A DNA stretch of 64,000 bases from Bin34 sp963422415 (lineage in GTDB: Bacteria > Chloroflexota > Anaerolineae > Caldilineales > Caldilineaceae): positions 1,488,001 to 1,552,000 of the forward strand of contig OY729430.1 in NCBI GenBank assembly GCA_963422415.1. Reading direction: 5' to 3'. The translations under genes were made by a program, and so were the position numbers. How positions within the stretch are numbered: the first letter of the stretch is position 1; every line of letters begins with the position of its first letter. This document shows, in pieces, positions 8,444 through 17,231 of this stretch. The notes under the pieces were generated by a model. The model was not told the origin of the DNA and made no database searches. It saw nothing but the letters and a program-made list of their open reading frames with translations.

Positions 8444-9640
8444 ATGCCCCCTGCTCACTTTATCACTGGAGTAACGGGTTTCGTTGGCTCCCATCTCACG
8501 TTGCATCTCCTGCTGAAAGGTGCGTGTGTGGTGGCCATGGTGCGCGCAACAGACAACGCGGCGGCGCGCGCGCGCCTCTTGGCTATTCTTGAGACCATTG
8601 ATGCCCAAGTGGATCCTCCTTGGGACAATCTTTTTGTCTTTGCCGGGGATGTGCAGGATTCTTCGGCTGAGATTATCCGCAAGTTACATTCTGTCTTTGC
8701 CGACCCGATTCATGTCATTTGGCATTCGGCCGTCACCTTCAAGTTCCGCAAACGGGATCTGCCGGAGATCAAGGCCATCAATATCCAGGGATCCCGCAAT
8801 GTCCTCCATACCTCTCTGTGTCTGAATCGAGAGGGGCCTCGTCCGCGCTACATGCATGTCAGCACCGCGTATTCCAGTGGACGGCTGCAGGACATCGTGC
8901 CGGAGGACATCGTGATGTCCACCCCGGATTACCGGGGCCTCTATGAGTGGTCCAAGCACACAGTGGAACTGGAAGTGGCGGAATTCCAGGCCCGGCACAA
9001 ATTGGATCTCACCATTCTGCGCCCCGCTATCATCGTGGGGTGCGAAGGGTCCGGGTCCGTCACCCACTCGGGCTACTACCAAGTGATTGGAACCATTTTC
9101 AAGTTCTATCTGATGTACAGGCGCAAGTATGGAGAGGACTTCGACAACGCCATCAAGATGCGCTTCGAGGCGGTACCGAATCTACAGCTCAACCTGGTCC
9201 CCATCGACTACGTGGTGGATTGCATGGCGGCGCTGGCGGGCAAGTCGCAGCTCCACAATCAGGACTTGAAGGTCTTTAATGTGGTCAACGAAGACGCTCC
9301 CATCTTGCAGGACATTGTGGATGTAGTCGAGAACTCCTTGGGAATCAAGGGCCTGACCATCGTGGACAAGGCGGAGTTTGACCGACTGCCCATGAATGCC
9401 TTGGAAAAGGTCTTCGCGCGGGCGATTTCCTTTCAAGCCCCTTATATCCGGGAAAACGTGGTCTTTGAAACCAAGCGTTTCCGTGAGTTGGTCAGCGAAG
9501 CTGAGGTGCCTGTCCCAGTGGTGGATGCGGCGGCCATGAATCGGATGAATCTTGCGTATTTCCAGGAAATCAGGCCGGAGCTGGAAGAGTCCCTCGATCA
9601 CGACCGTGCCGATCAACTGGAGAAATCCCTTCAGATTTAG
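8444..9640 (+). CDS. Extended SDR, fatty acyl-CoA/thioester reductase-like
   Basis: A 398-residue extended SDR. The nucleotide motif TGVTGFVGSH is at 8-17, the VSTAY segment at 139-143 and the catalytic YEWSK at 167-171. The overall plan (N-terminal Rossmann fold, IRPAIIVG-like middle, long C-terminal extension from ~300) resembles the NAD_binding_4/thioester reductase branch that reduces acyl thioesters to aldehydes or alcohols. A plain sugar epimerase is the alternative. Its stop overlaps the stop of the convergent Nudix gene by 4 bases. No Shine-Dalgarno is seen before the ATG. Function beyond the family is not shown by the neighbours. Confidence 0.8.
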   Translation: MPPAHFITGVTGFVGSHLTLHLLLKGACVVAMVRATDNAAARARLLAILETIDAQVDPPWDNLFVFAGDVQDSSAEIIRKLHSVFADPIHVIWHSAVTFKFRKRDLPEIKAINIQGSRNVLHTSLCLNREGPRPRYMHVSTAYSSGRLQDIVPEDIVMSTPDYRGLYEWSKHTVELEVAEFQARHKLDLTILRPAIIVGCEGSGSVTHSGYYQVIGTIFKFYLMYRRKYGEDFDNAIKMRFEAVPNLQLNLVPIDYVVDCMAALAGKSQLHNQDLKVFNVVNEDAPILQDIVDVVENSLGIKGLTIVDKAEFDRLPMNALEKVFARAISFQAPYIRENVVFETKRFRELVSEAEVPVPVVDAAAMNRMNLAYFQEIRPELEESLDHDRADQLEKSLQI

Positions 9641-10122
9641 CCCCGGGACTGACGCAAGTCCTTGGCCCGGGCCGCGGCGATCATCTCTGTGGCTGCATCC
9701 ATCAACTCGTAGTTCGCCATGTTTTCGGCGCTGGCCCACGCCACTGCTTGGGCGTCGTCGCCCGGCGTGATGTCCCCCGCGCGCCAGTGGCAGAGGTAGT
9801 CGGCCACCACGTAGTGGTAGGCGATGCGATTCTCAGTGTCGCGGACCACGGTCTCATACAAGCTGATCAAATCCACGATGTTTACGCGAATGCCGCATTC
9901 CTCCGCGATCTCCCGCTGCAGGGCATCCTGCAGCGACTCGCCCAAGAGCAGCAGGCCGCCGGGCAATCCCCATTGCCCGGCGGCCGGCGGCCGGCCCCTG
10001 TGCACCAGCAACACCCGCTGCAGTCGGTCGAAAACCACCGCGCCGACTCCAATACGGGGATACGCCGGATAGAGCCGCGCGTCGGGAGTGTCGGATAGCC
10101 GTGGCGTGGTGGTTACATCCAT
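9637..10122 (-). CDS. Nudix hydrolase
   Basis: A 161-residue protein with an intact Nudix box: Gly56, Glu62, then REIAEECGI at 70-78. It hydrolyses nucleoside diphosphates linked to another moiety; the closest feel is ADP-ribose or NAD(P)H pyrophosphatase-like housekeeping enzymes, but the substrate is not readable. Its start overlaps the end of the HAD gene by 10 bases, so the two minus-strand genes are cotranscribed. The C-terminal residues overlap the convergent SDR by 4 bases. Confidence 0.85.
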   Translation of the reverse strand: MDVTTTPRLSDTPDARLYPAYPRIGVGAVVFDRLQRVLLVHRGRPPAAGQWGLPGGLLLLGESLQDALQREIAEECGIRVNIVDLISLYETVVRDTENRIAYHYVVADYLCHWRAGDITPGDDAQAVAWASAENMANYELMDAATEMIAAARAKDLRQSRG

Positions 10123-10940
10123 GGCCGAATCAGGTCCACCAGCGCGGGCCAGGTTTCAAAGGAGGCGTCGGGGGTAATCCGGGCTTCCGCTCTTTCGTTG
10201 TTGTAGGTGGTCTGGGCATCGGCGGCGGCAACTTGCGCACGCAGTGTCATGGCTCCCAGTTGCAGGCCGCCGGCGATGTCCTCCTGCAGGCTATCCCCTA
10301 CCACGGCTACTTCATAGGGATACAGCTTCCACTGTCGGAGCACCTGTTCGAATATTTCAGGGCGCGGCTTGCGCCACTCGAAGCTGGCGCTGCAAAGTAC
10401 GACGCTGAAGTGGCGTCGTAGCTGCAGATAGTCTATGGTGCGTTGGAAGGCCCGGTCACAGGGGTGGTTGGCAATGATGGCCAGCTTCAAGCCCATATTC
10501 TGCAAGGTGATCAGGGTGTCGGTGACACCAGGCAGCAATTCCCAACCGGTCATTTCAGGGGCGTAAAGGAGATCCACGGAGGTCGTCAGCACCTGTTCGT
10601 CCATCTTGCTGGCGGGATAGCCGCAGAATTGCAACAGGAAACTCATGGTGTCGTTGGCAATGTGTTCCTCCTCTTCCTCCTCGGATTTTTGCTGGGCAAA
10701 GCGGCGGGCTTCCAGAATTTGCTCCCAAAAATCCGGGAAGAGCTCCAGGCCCTGTGATTCCAGGTAGCTTTGGGCCGTGCGTGCGCCTTCCTGCCACTGG
10801 TCGGCCAAAGGAGTGCGCGGTCTGGCCAATGTGTAGTCAAAATCAAAGATCAGGCTCCCCAGTAGGGCAGGGCGGCGGCGCGCCGCGGCGGCGCGCAGAT
10901 CCTGCAGCGAGGAGATGTGAGGACGGGGCAAGGGGGTCAT
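10113..10940 (-). CDS. HAD-superfamily hydrolase
   Basis: A haloacid dehalogenase-like phosphatase, 275 residues from the ATG at 10940; upstream in-frame starts exist but add a low-complexity tail. Motif I is IFDFDYTLA (Asp33, Asp35), motif III the Lys in RKPRPEIF, and motif IV VGDSLQEDI. Motif II reads LAIIANHP, with Asn where Thr/Ser is usual. A helical cap lies between motifs I and II, with an acidic run of EEEEEE. It probably removes phosphate from a small molecule, and pairs in an operon with the Nudix gene, as in nucleotide clean-up. The substrate is unknown. Confidence 0.8.
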   Translation of the reverse strand: MTPLPRPHISSLQDLRAAAARRRPALLGSLIFDFDYTLARPRTPLADQWQEGARTAQSYLESQGLELFPDFWEQILEARRFAQQKSEEEEEEHIANDTMSFLLQFCGYPASKMDEQVLTTSVDLLYAPEMTGWELLPGVTDTLITLQNMGLKLAIIANHPCDRAFQRTIDYLQLRRHFSVVLCSASFEWRKPRPEIFEQVLRQWKLYPYEVAVVGDSLQEDIAGGLQLGAMTLRAQVAAADAQTTYNNERAEARITPDASFETWPALVDLIRPWM

Positions 10941-11155
10941 GAGCGAGTGTGGCTGAAAGTGGATGTGCCTGTCAGTGTAGAGCATACGGGATTGCCAGGT
11001 TGATTGTGGGCGGACCCTCTGGTGCGCTGAATTCGATTTGCCCGCCTTGGCAGGCCTGTGGGAAGATTTCCGCAATGCAGCATGTCGGATTCTGTTTTGG
11101 ACTCGCTTGCTTCGTCGCTTCTTTCATGGCAATCTGTCTCTAGGGGGATTCGGGC

Positions 11156-12085
11156 ATGTCATTGACCAGCCACGCTCCACCTTGTGTGCAAGTAGGAGAC
11201 ATCCGCTGTCACATCGTGTCTGACGGGAAATGCCGTGTAGATGGCGGTGGCTTCTTTGGACTGGTGCCCCGGATCCTATGGCGACAGGTGATTGAGCCTG
11301 ACACGGACAACATGATTCCCAATGCGTTTCGCTGCCTGTTGGTGGAGATGTCCGACAGCTTGATTCTCGTTGATACGGGATTGGGCGACAAATACACGCA
11401 CTCCCAGCGAGAGCGGCTGCGGCTGCCCCAGCAGGAACAGAGATTGCTCCAGGACCTGCAGGCTGCCGGCTTTGAGCCTGAGCAGGTGACCTTGGTACTG
11501 CTTACGCACTTGCACAACGACCACGCGGGCGGCATGACGCGCTGGGTGAAACAGGGCGAGAAACGGGTGACGGAGGCGGTGTTTCCCAACGCGGTGCACA
11601 TAGTGCAGGGACAGGAATATCACGATGCCACCAATCCCAACGAGAGAACCCGGGCCACCTATCTGCACCACAACTGGAGTTGCTTGGTGGGTACCGGTCA
11701 ATTGCAGGCGGTGTTCGGGGGGCATGATTTTGGCCCCGCGGTCCGCTCCGAGACCGCCGCGGGTCATACGCCCTCCCTGCAGGTGGTGTGGGTGCAGTCC
11801 GGTGGGGAATCCCTGCTTTTCCTGGGGGACGCGACGAGCTGGGGCGTGCATTTGGAGCGACTTGCCTGGGTGCCCAGTTTCGATATCTTGCCCATGGTGA
11901 GCATTGAGACCAAGCGGAAACTGCAAGCGCAGATCCTGGAAAAAGACCCATTGCTGGTCTTGCAGCATGACGCCCACTTTGTGACCGCCCGACTGCGCCA
12001 AAGCGGTTCGGGCCGGGAACTGTGTCTGGAAGGGGAGATCACCGAAGAGCCGACGTGGGACCGGGTGACCCAGACCCACATTTAG
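11156..12085 (+). CDS. Metallo-beta-lactamase-fold hydrolase
   Basis: A 309-residue MBL-fold protein. The metal-binding motif THLHNDHAGG gives His118, His120, Asp122 and His123, preceded by the typical ILVDTGLGD strand near 70. Further candidate ligands are the His in AGHTPS, Asp in FLGDATS, and His in LQHDAHF. The early conserved stretch (IPNAFRCLLVE) resembles quorum-quenching lactonase-like and N-acyl hydrolase-like members. The ATG is preceded by a G-rich AGGGGG. It is divergent from the HAD gene and overlaps the convergent birA by 4 bases. The reaction is not identifiable. Confidence 0.82.
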   Translation: MSLTSHAPPCVQVGDIRCHIVSDGKCRVDGGGFFGLVPRILWRQVIEPDTDNMIPNAFRCLLVEMSDSLILVDTGLGDKYTHSQRERLRLPQQEQRLLQDLQAAGFEPEQVTLVLLTHLHNDHAGGMTRWVKQGEKRVTEAVFPNAVHIVQGQEYHDATNPNERTRATYLHHNWSCLVGTGQLQAVFGGHDFGPAVRSETAAGHTPSLQVVWVQSGGESLLFLGDATSWGVHLERLAWVPSFDILPMVSIETKRKLQAQILEKDPLLVLQHDAHFVTARLRQSGSGRELCLEGEITEEPTWDRVTQTHI

Positions 12086-12906
12086 GCGGCGGGCTTTGCG
12101 TCTGCGCGGAAGGAGATGTCAGAGGCCGTCACCTCATGACGATGGCCGGCGTCATCCTCCACGATCAGAAGGCCTTCAGCCGTGGTACCGGTGGCGATGC
12201 CCGTCAAGGCCGCCGCGGCGGTGCAGGAGCATACCGTCACGTGCTGACCGAGAGGGATCAGTCTCCGCTCCCAAGGGCGGTCTGCGTGGTTTCGTCTTGT
12301 GTGCAGTTTACAGGCCAGGTGCCGACACAAGAGCTCCAGCAAGGCCAGACGGTCCTGGGGCCTGCCTGTCAGCAAGTGCAGGCTGGTGGGGGCCAGGGCC
12401 TCTGGATCCACAGAGGGGAGATCCGAGACGGTGTGGTTTGCATTGATGCCAATTCCCAAGACACCGTGACTCGATTCCGCTCCGCGACGATGCAGTTCGA
12501 TCAGGACGCCCGCCAGTTTTCGGAGAGATCCGTCTTCCCTGCGCCAAACCACGTCATTGGGCCATTTAAGCCACAGCTGCTGACGCAAGGTAGGCAGTAG
12601 TTCCGTCACGGTTTCCAGCGCCGCCATGCCAGCCAGCAGGGCAGTGGAAGCTGGGATGCCGCATCCCCGGGAGGGTTTCAGAAGAAAGCTGGTGGTCAGG
12701 GACAGGCCGCGTTGATCAGTCCAGGTCCGGCCCCGCCGTCCGCGCCCCGCCGTCTGCTGCTCTGCCAAGACCAGGGTGCCCGATCGGTGCGTAGGGGCTA
12801 GGGTATGGGCAATGTCCTGTGTCGAAAGGCATTGTGCATAGGTGTAGACCGTATGCCCGAATGCGCAGTCCGACAGCCGATCCTCCAGTGTGGCGTAGTC
12901 AATCAC
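12082..12906 (-). CDS. birA: Biotin--[acetyl-CoA-carboxylase] ligase
   Basis: A 274-residue biotin-protein ligase. Visible motifs are the biotinyl-AMP loop AGRGRRGRTW, LKWPNDVVW and GVLIEL, in the normal order, followed by a small C-terminal domain. There is no N-terminal helix-turn-helix, so it is a class I ligase and cannot repress a biotin operon. It activates biotin with ATP and attaches it to the carrier lysine. It lies some 640 bases from a biotin-dependent carboxylase cluster whose carrier protein carries the EAMKMEN site, an obvious partner. It is convergent with the MBL gene. Confidence 0.92.
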   Translation of the reverse strand: MIDYATLEDRLSDCAFGHTVYTYAQCLSTQDIAHTLAPTHRSGTLVLAEQQTAGRGRRGRTWTDQRGLSLTTSFLLKPSRGCGIPASTALLAGMAALETVTELLPTLRQQLWLKWPNDVVWRREDGSLRKLAGVLIELHRRGAESSHGVLGIGINANHTVSDLPSVDPEALAPTSLHLLTGRPQDRLALLELLCRHLACKLHTRRNHADRPWERRLIPLGQHVTVCSCTAAAALTGIATGTTAEGLLIVEDDAGHRHEVTASDISFRADAKPAA

Positions 12907-13541
12907 GGCCTGATTTCAGAGCGAGGGAGGGGATGGTAGCTTGCGACAGATAGACCAAGGGCCTTCCTACGTACTGGACCTGCCGCCCTGTGTGTCTGAA
13001 GGAAGGACTGGATTGCAATTACTCTGGGCATCGGTCTTGGGTCGGATGTCTGGATCTTACATCTCCCCTGTACCCATCGGATATCTTCCCTGGTTGTGTT
13101 TCCAGGAGTCGACTTGCAGTCTGGCTACGGCAACCGTGACCGTGCAGGGCGGCCATGGCAATCCTGTGGTTGCCATCAAGCCAGAGGAGAGGTGCATTCC
13201 GACATCTTCTGGGAACGCGGTCATGCGTGAAACCCTTGGGTGCGCCGACTTCCCCCTGCCATGTTGTATTATCAGCGGGGTAAGGTTTGAAACCTGCTCC
13301 TTGGGCGGGTCCGCCGGTAAGCAGGTCATCTCGTTCCCTCCCCCGTTCATGAGCATCCCGAGCCGCATGTGTGCAGTGCCATTTGCGCGCCACGCCCCAA
13401 GACTGGAAGTGTATGAGGTCGTTGTCCCTGTCAGTATGGGAAGGCGATTCGGCGCATGCAGCTGAAACCGGCGCTACGGCAAGATCTGGGGTCGATTTGC
13501 GGCATTGGGAGTAATGGACGCGTGACCGATGGTTCCACAAT
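12907..13541. other. 635-bp leader/intergenic region before the carboxylase genes
   Basis: No supportable gene is present; frames at 12941-13465 (+) and 13057-13368 (-) lack family features. The stretch serves as promoter region for birA (minus) and the carboxylase operon (plus). It contains two strong stem-loops at 13121-13184 and 13293-13325, described separately. I see no clear -35/-10 pair. Confidence 0.45.
13121..13325 (+). other. Candidate structured RNA leader of the acyl-CoA carboxylase operon
   Basis: The first element (13121-13184) stacks CTGGCT/AGCCAG, then GGCAAC/GTTGCC after a small internal loop, then CAGG/CCTG around a 14-base tip. The second (13293-13325) has CCTGCT/AGCAGG enclosing GGCG-GGTC-CGCC. 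Nested helices like these suggest a folded RNA rather than chance. It does not match the riboswitch, SRP, 6S, tmRNA or RNase P signatures I know. It starts some 420 bases before the carboxyltransferase ATG. The strand is assumed from that gene. Confidence 0.35.
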
Positions 13542-15098
13542 ATGGGTGATTCCATGACCAAGTCCTCGGATCACTTGGAGGCCTTGCGCGCGGAAGTGGC
13601 GCGGGGCGGTGGCCCTGAGCGCGTTGCCCGCCACAAGGCCAGAGGCAAATACACGGCCCGGGAGCGCATTGACATGTTTTTGGATCGCGGTTCCTTCCGG
13701 GAACAGGGGGTCTTTGTCAAGCACGATTCCACCGAGCTCGGCATGGCCCGCAACCGACCTCCGGGAGATGGCGTGATTACCGGGTTTGGCACGGTGGAAG
13801 GTCGCCTTTGCTATGTCTATGCCCAGGATTTCACGGTGTTGGGAGGTACGGTCAGTCGCCGTCACGCGGAGAAAGTTACACGGGTGTTGAAACAGGCCAT
13901 GGAGAATGGAGCGCCAGTCGTGGGCTTCATCGAAGGAGGGGGCGCCCGCATCCAGGAGGGAGTCAAGTCCCTGGCAGGCTATGCTGAAATCTTCTACCAC
14001 AATACGATGGCCTCTGGCGTGGTGCCGCAGCTATCCCTCATCATGGGGCCCTGCGCCGGCGGAGCCGTGTACAGCCCCGCCCTGACCGACTTCGTCTTCA
14101 TGGTGGAGCAATCCAGCCAGATGTTTGTAACGGGGCCGGACGTGATCAAGGCCGTGACGCAGGAAGACGTAACGCTGGAGGACTTGGGCGGGGCCGCCGT
14201 CCATGGCAGCAAGTCCGGTGTGTCCCATTTCACGGCCGCCAACGAAGAGGAAGTTTTGCTGTTGGCCAAGCAACTGCTAAGTTACCTGCCCGACAACAAC
14301 ATGAGTGATCCCCCGATCCGGTCCAACAAGGACGATTCCCTGCGACAAGACAAGGCCTTGGACGACTTGGTGCCGGCCAACCCCAACAAGGGGTACGACA
14401 TGACCGATGTCATCGGTCGCGTGGTGGACAACGGCCAGTTCTTTCAGGTACAGGCTGACTGGGCCCCCAACATCCTGATTGGCTTTGCACGCCTGCATGG
14501 CCGGTCCGTCGGCATCGTGGCCCAGCAGCCCATTGTGCTCGCAGGCGTTCTCGACCTGCTGGCCAGCCAGAAAGCCGCCCGCTTCGTACGGTTCTGCGAC
14601 GCCTTCAACATTCCCTTGGTGGTCTTGGAAGATGTGCCAGGTTTCATGCCGGGACTGAGTCAAGAACACAATGGCATCATTCGCCACGGAGCCAAGCTGC
14701 TCTACGCTTTCTGCGAAGCCACGGTCCCCAAGGTGACGGTGATTGTGCGCAAGGCGTACGGTGGAGCCTACTGTGTCATGAATCCACGGCAGATCGGGGC
14801 GGATCTGGTGCTGGCCTGGCCAACGGCGGAAATCGCCGTCATGGGCGCCGAAGGAGCCGTCAACGTGATATTTCGCAATGAAATCCGAGAGGCGGAGGAC
14901 TCGGATGCGCGTCGCGCCGAGCTGGTGCAGGAATATCAGGACCTGTACGCCAATCCTTTTATCGCGGCTGAGAACGGCTATCTGGATGACATCATCGAGC
15001 CCCATGAAACACGGCCGCGGCTCATCAATGCGCTGGAGATGCTCCAAAACAAGCGGCGTACGCTGCCACCCAAGAAACATGGCAACATTCCCCTCTAG
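13542..15098 (+). CDS. Acyl-CoA carboxylase carboxyltransferase (beta) subunit, propionyl-CoA carboxylase type
   Basis: A 518-residue carboxyltransferase with two crotonase-like halves, as in PccB/MmdA proteins. EGGGARIQEGV and MGPCAGGAVYSPALTDFVFM lie in the N-terminal half; KAYGGAYCVM and GAEGAVNVIF in the C-terminal half. It transfers carboxyl from carboxybiotin to an acyl-CoA, most likely propionyl-CoA, but acetyl-CoA and others cannot be excluded. It is followed within 31 bases by the biotin carboxylase and then the biotin carrier protein, so the three form a complete enzyme. An ATG four codons downstream (13554) is an alternative start. No Shine-Dalgarno is seen. Confidence 0.9.
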   Translation: MGDSMTKSSDHLEALRAEVARGGGPERVARHKARGKYTARERIDMFLDRGSFREQGVFVKHDSTELGMARNRPPGDGVITGFGTVEGRLCYVYAQDFTVLGGTVSRRHAEKVTRVLKQAMENGAPVVGFIEGGGARIQEGVKSLAGYAEIFYHNTMASGVVPQLSLIMGPCAGGAVYSPALTDFVFMVEQSSQMFVTGPDVIKAVTQEDVTLEDLGGAAVHGSKSGVSHFTAANEEEVLLLAKQLLSYLPDNNMSDPPIRSNKDDSLRQDKALDDLVPANPNKGYDMTDVIGRVVDNGQFFQVQADWAPNILIGFARLHGRSVGIVAQQPIVLAGVLDLLASQKAARFVRFCDAFNIPLVVLEDVPGFMPGLSQEHNGIIRHGAKLLYAFCEATVPKVTVIVRKAYGGAYCVMNPRQIGADLVLAWPTAEIAVMGAEGAVNVIFRNEIREAEDSDARRAELVQEYQDLYANPFIAAENGYLDDIIEPHETRPRLINALEMLQNKRRTLPPKKHGNIPL

Positions 15099-15129
15099 CC
15101 CCTGAATTTCCTTACCGGCAGGCCAAGGC

Positions 15130-16641
15130 ATGTTTCGCAAAGTACTGATCGCCAATCGCGGCGAAATTGCCATTCGCATCAGCCGATCCTGCCAAGAGCG
15201 AGGGATCTCGTCGGTGGGCATCTTTTCCGACGCGGACCGATCCGCGTTGCACGTGCGGTACGCGGACGAGGCATACCATGTCGGCGGCTCTGCCAGCAGC
15301 GATAGCTATCTGCGCATTGACCGCATCATTGACGTCGCGCGCCGGGCCGGAGTGGACGCCATCCATCCTGGCTACGGATTCTTGGCCGAGAACGCGGAAT
15401 TCGCGGCCGCGGTGCAGGATGCCGGCATCACTTTCATTGGTCCCGGGCCCGATGCCATTGCCACCATGGGCAACAAGGTCCAGGCGCGCCAGGCCATCCA
15501 GCGTTCGGACGTGCCTGTCCTGCCCGGCACTCCCGGAGGGCTGCAGGACGAAGAGCTCAGAGCCCGGTGCAAGGAGGTGGGCTTTCCCCTGATGATCAAG
15601 GCCTCGGCGGGCGGCGGTGGCAAGGGCATGCGAATTGTGCAGACCGCCGAGGCCTTTGATGCCGCCTTGGCTACGGCGCGCCGGGAAGGGCAGGCCGCCT
15701 TCGGCAACGGGGACGTGTACCTGGAGAAGTACATTCCACAGTCCCGTCACATTGAGATTCAGATTCTGGCCGACCGCTTTGGCCACACGGTGCATCTGGG
15801 AGAACGGGAATGCAGCATTCAGCGCCGTCACCAGAAACTGATCGAGGAGGCGCCCAGTGTCGTCGTGGACAGCGCGCTGCGGAACGAGATGGGCCAGGCT
15901 GCAGTGCGGGCGGCGGAGGCCGTGCAGTACGAGAACGCGGGCACGGTCGAGTTTCTTTTTGATGGCGGGGAGAGCAAATACTACTTTCTGGAGATGAACA
16001 CTCGCCTGCAGGTCGAGCATCCCGTCACGGAAATGGTCACGGGCATCGATATCGTCAAGGAGCAGTTCGCCATTGCGGACGGCCGTCGCCTGCACTTGCG
16101 GCAGGAGGACGTCAATCCCAAGGGCTGGGCCCTAGAGTGCCGTATTACCGCCGAAGACCCCTTCCGCAACTTCTTGCCCAACAATGGCGTGGTCTCCTTC
16201 CTGCACGAGCCCACCGGGCCCGGTGTGCGGGTGGAAAGCAGTCTGTACCGAGGCTGCCCCATCGATCTCTACTACGACCCGATGGTGGCCAAGTTGATTG
16301 TCTGGGGCGAGAGTCGGGCGGAGGCTATCATGCGCATGCGCCGCGCCCTGAACGAATACCGGATCACCGGCATCAAGACTTCCATTCCCTTCCACATCTC
16401 CGTCATGAAAAGCACGGAATTCATGATGGGCAACTTCAACACCGGCTTCATTGACCGCAAACAGCTGGTGGATGACGTGGAGGAACGGCGGCGCCATGCG
16501 CGCATTGCCGCCGTGACCTCGGCCTTGCTGGCACATGAGGAGAAACGCCAGGCCATCACTCTGCGGGATCCGGCCAGCGCGGGTTCCCCGGACATGTGGC
16601 GGTTGGCAGGGCGCATGCGCTCCGTAGGGAGATGCTGGTGA
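15130..16641 (+). CDS. accC: Biotin carboxylase subunit
   Basis: A 503-residue ATP-grasp biotin carboxylase that charges biotin on the carrier with bicarbonate and ATP. It begins MFRKVLIANRGEIAIRI, the standard start. KASAGGGGKGMRIV is the ATP-binding glycine loop, ERECSIQRRHQKLIEEAPS and EMNTRLQVEHPVTEM carry catalytic and metal-binding residues. It lacks the fused carrier domain of long PccA chains, consistent with the separate carrier gene that overlaps its last 10 bases. It may also serve acetyl-CoA carboxylase if no other copy exists in the genome. Confidence 0.93.
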   Translation: MFRKVLIANRGEIAIRISRSCQERGISSVGIFSDADRSALHVRYADEAYHVGGSASSDSYLRIDRIIDVARRAGVDAIHPGYGFLAENAEFAAAVQDAGITFIGPGPDAIATMGNKVQARQAIQRSDVPVLPGTPGGLQDEELRARCKEVGFPLMIKASAGGGGKGMRIVQTAEAFDAALATARREGQAAFGNGDVYLEKYIPQSRHIEIQILADRFGHTVHLGERECSIQRRHQKLIEEAPSVVVDSALRNEMGQAAVRAAEAVQYENAGTVEFLFDGGESKYYFLEMNTRLQVEHPVTEMVTGIDIVKEQFAIADGRRLHLRQEDVNPKGWALECRITAEDPFRNFLPNNGVVSFLHEPTGPGVRVESSLYRGCPIDLYYDPMVAKLIVWGESRAEAIMRMRRALNEYRITGIKTSIPFHISVMKSTEFMMGNFNTGFIDRKQLVDDVEERRRHARIAAVTSALLAHEEKRQAITLRDPASAGSPDMWRLAGRMRSVGRCW

Positions 16642-17132
16642 AATACTTTGTGGATATCGAGGGGGAGGTCTTCGAAGTGGACATCTCTCACGATGAGGTG
16701 CAGGTCGACGGCACGCGGGTCGACATCAGCCTGGAGCAGAGTGGCATCCCCGAGCTGTTCAGTGTGCTGATTGACTCCCAGAGTCACGAGGTGCTGGTCC
16801 AGGCCACCGCCGATGGGGTCCAGGCGGCCCTGAGCGGATACAGCTTTCGGCTGGTGGTGCAAGACGAGGCGGAACGCCGACTCCAAGTCGGCAGGCGTTC
16901 GGAAGTCGTTCCCGACGGCGAACTGCATCTGGAGGCCCCCATTGCGGGGTTGGTGGTCAGCGTGCCGGTGAGCGAGGGGGAGGTCGTCGTGCTGGGCCAG
17001 GTACTGGTGGTGCTGGAAGCCATGAAAATGGAGAACGAGGTGGCCGCGCCGCGGGCCGGCGTCATCAAGTCCGTTCTGGTGACGAGCGGGGAGCGGGTGG
17101 AGCAGGACGCCACCATGATCATTCTGGAATAA
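16632..17132 (+). CDS. Biotin carboxyl carrier protein subunit
   Basis: A 166-residue carrier. The C-terminal biotinyl domain has LEAMKMENEVAAPRAG with the target Lys132. Residues 1-90 form a beta-rich BT-like coupling domain (DIEGEVFEVDI) as in methylmalonyl/propionyl-CoA carboxylase carriers, without the Ala/Pro-rich linker of AccB. The ATG at 16632 overlaps the biotin carboxylase end by 10 bases, indicating coupling; an earlier in-frame ATG at 16596 lies deeper inside that gene. Its biotin would be attached by the nearby BirA. Confidence 0.9.
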   Translation: MLVKYFVDIEGEVFEVDISHDEVQVDGTRVDISLEQSGIPELFSVLIDSQSHEVLVQATADGVQAALSGYSFRLVVQDEAERRLQVGRRSEVVPDGELHLEAPIAGLVVSVPVSEGEVVVLGQVLVVLEAMKMENEVAAPRAGVIKSVLVTSGERVEQDATMIILE

Positions 17133-17173
17133 CGCGGCGCCGGCGCTCACAGCCTCGCGCACCGTTGATACAA

Positions 17174-17211
17174 TGGCTTGTGGCTGTGGGCAGGCCTACA
17201 GCCACAAGCCA
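17174..17211 (+). other. 14-bp perfect hairpin in the leader of the PhyH gene
   Basis: TGGCTTGTGGCTGT pairs exactly with ACAGCCACAAGCCA around a 10-base loop, ending 20 bases before the dioxygenase ATG. It lacks a U-run, so it does not look like a terminator of the carboxylase operon. It may be a protein-binding operator or an mRNA structure next to the ribosome binding site. Confidence 0.7.
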
Positions 17212-17231
17212 CCGGAACAGGGAGCCGCTTT

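Noticed and set aside
12907..13541. RNase P RNA, tmRNA, SRP RNA or cobalamin riboswitch in the carboxylase leader
   Set aside because: None of their signature sequences is present on either strand; only unassigned stem-loops remain.
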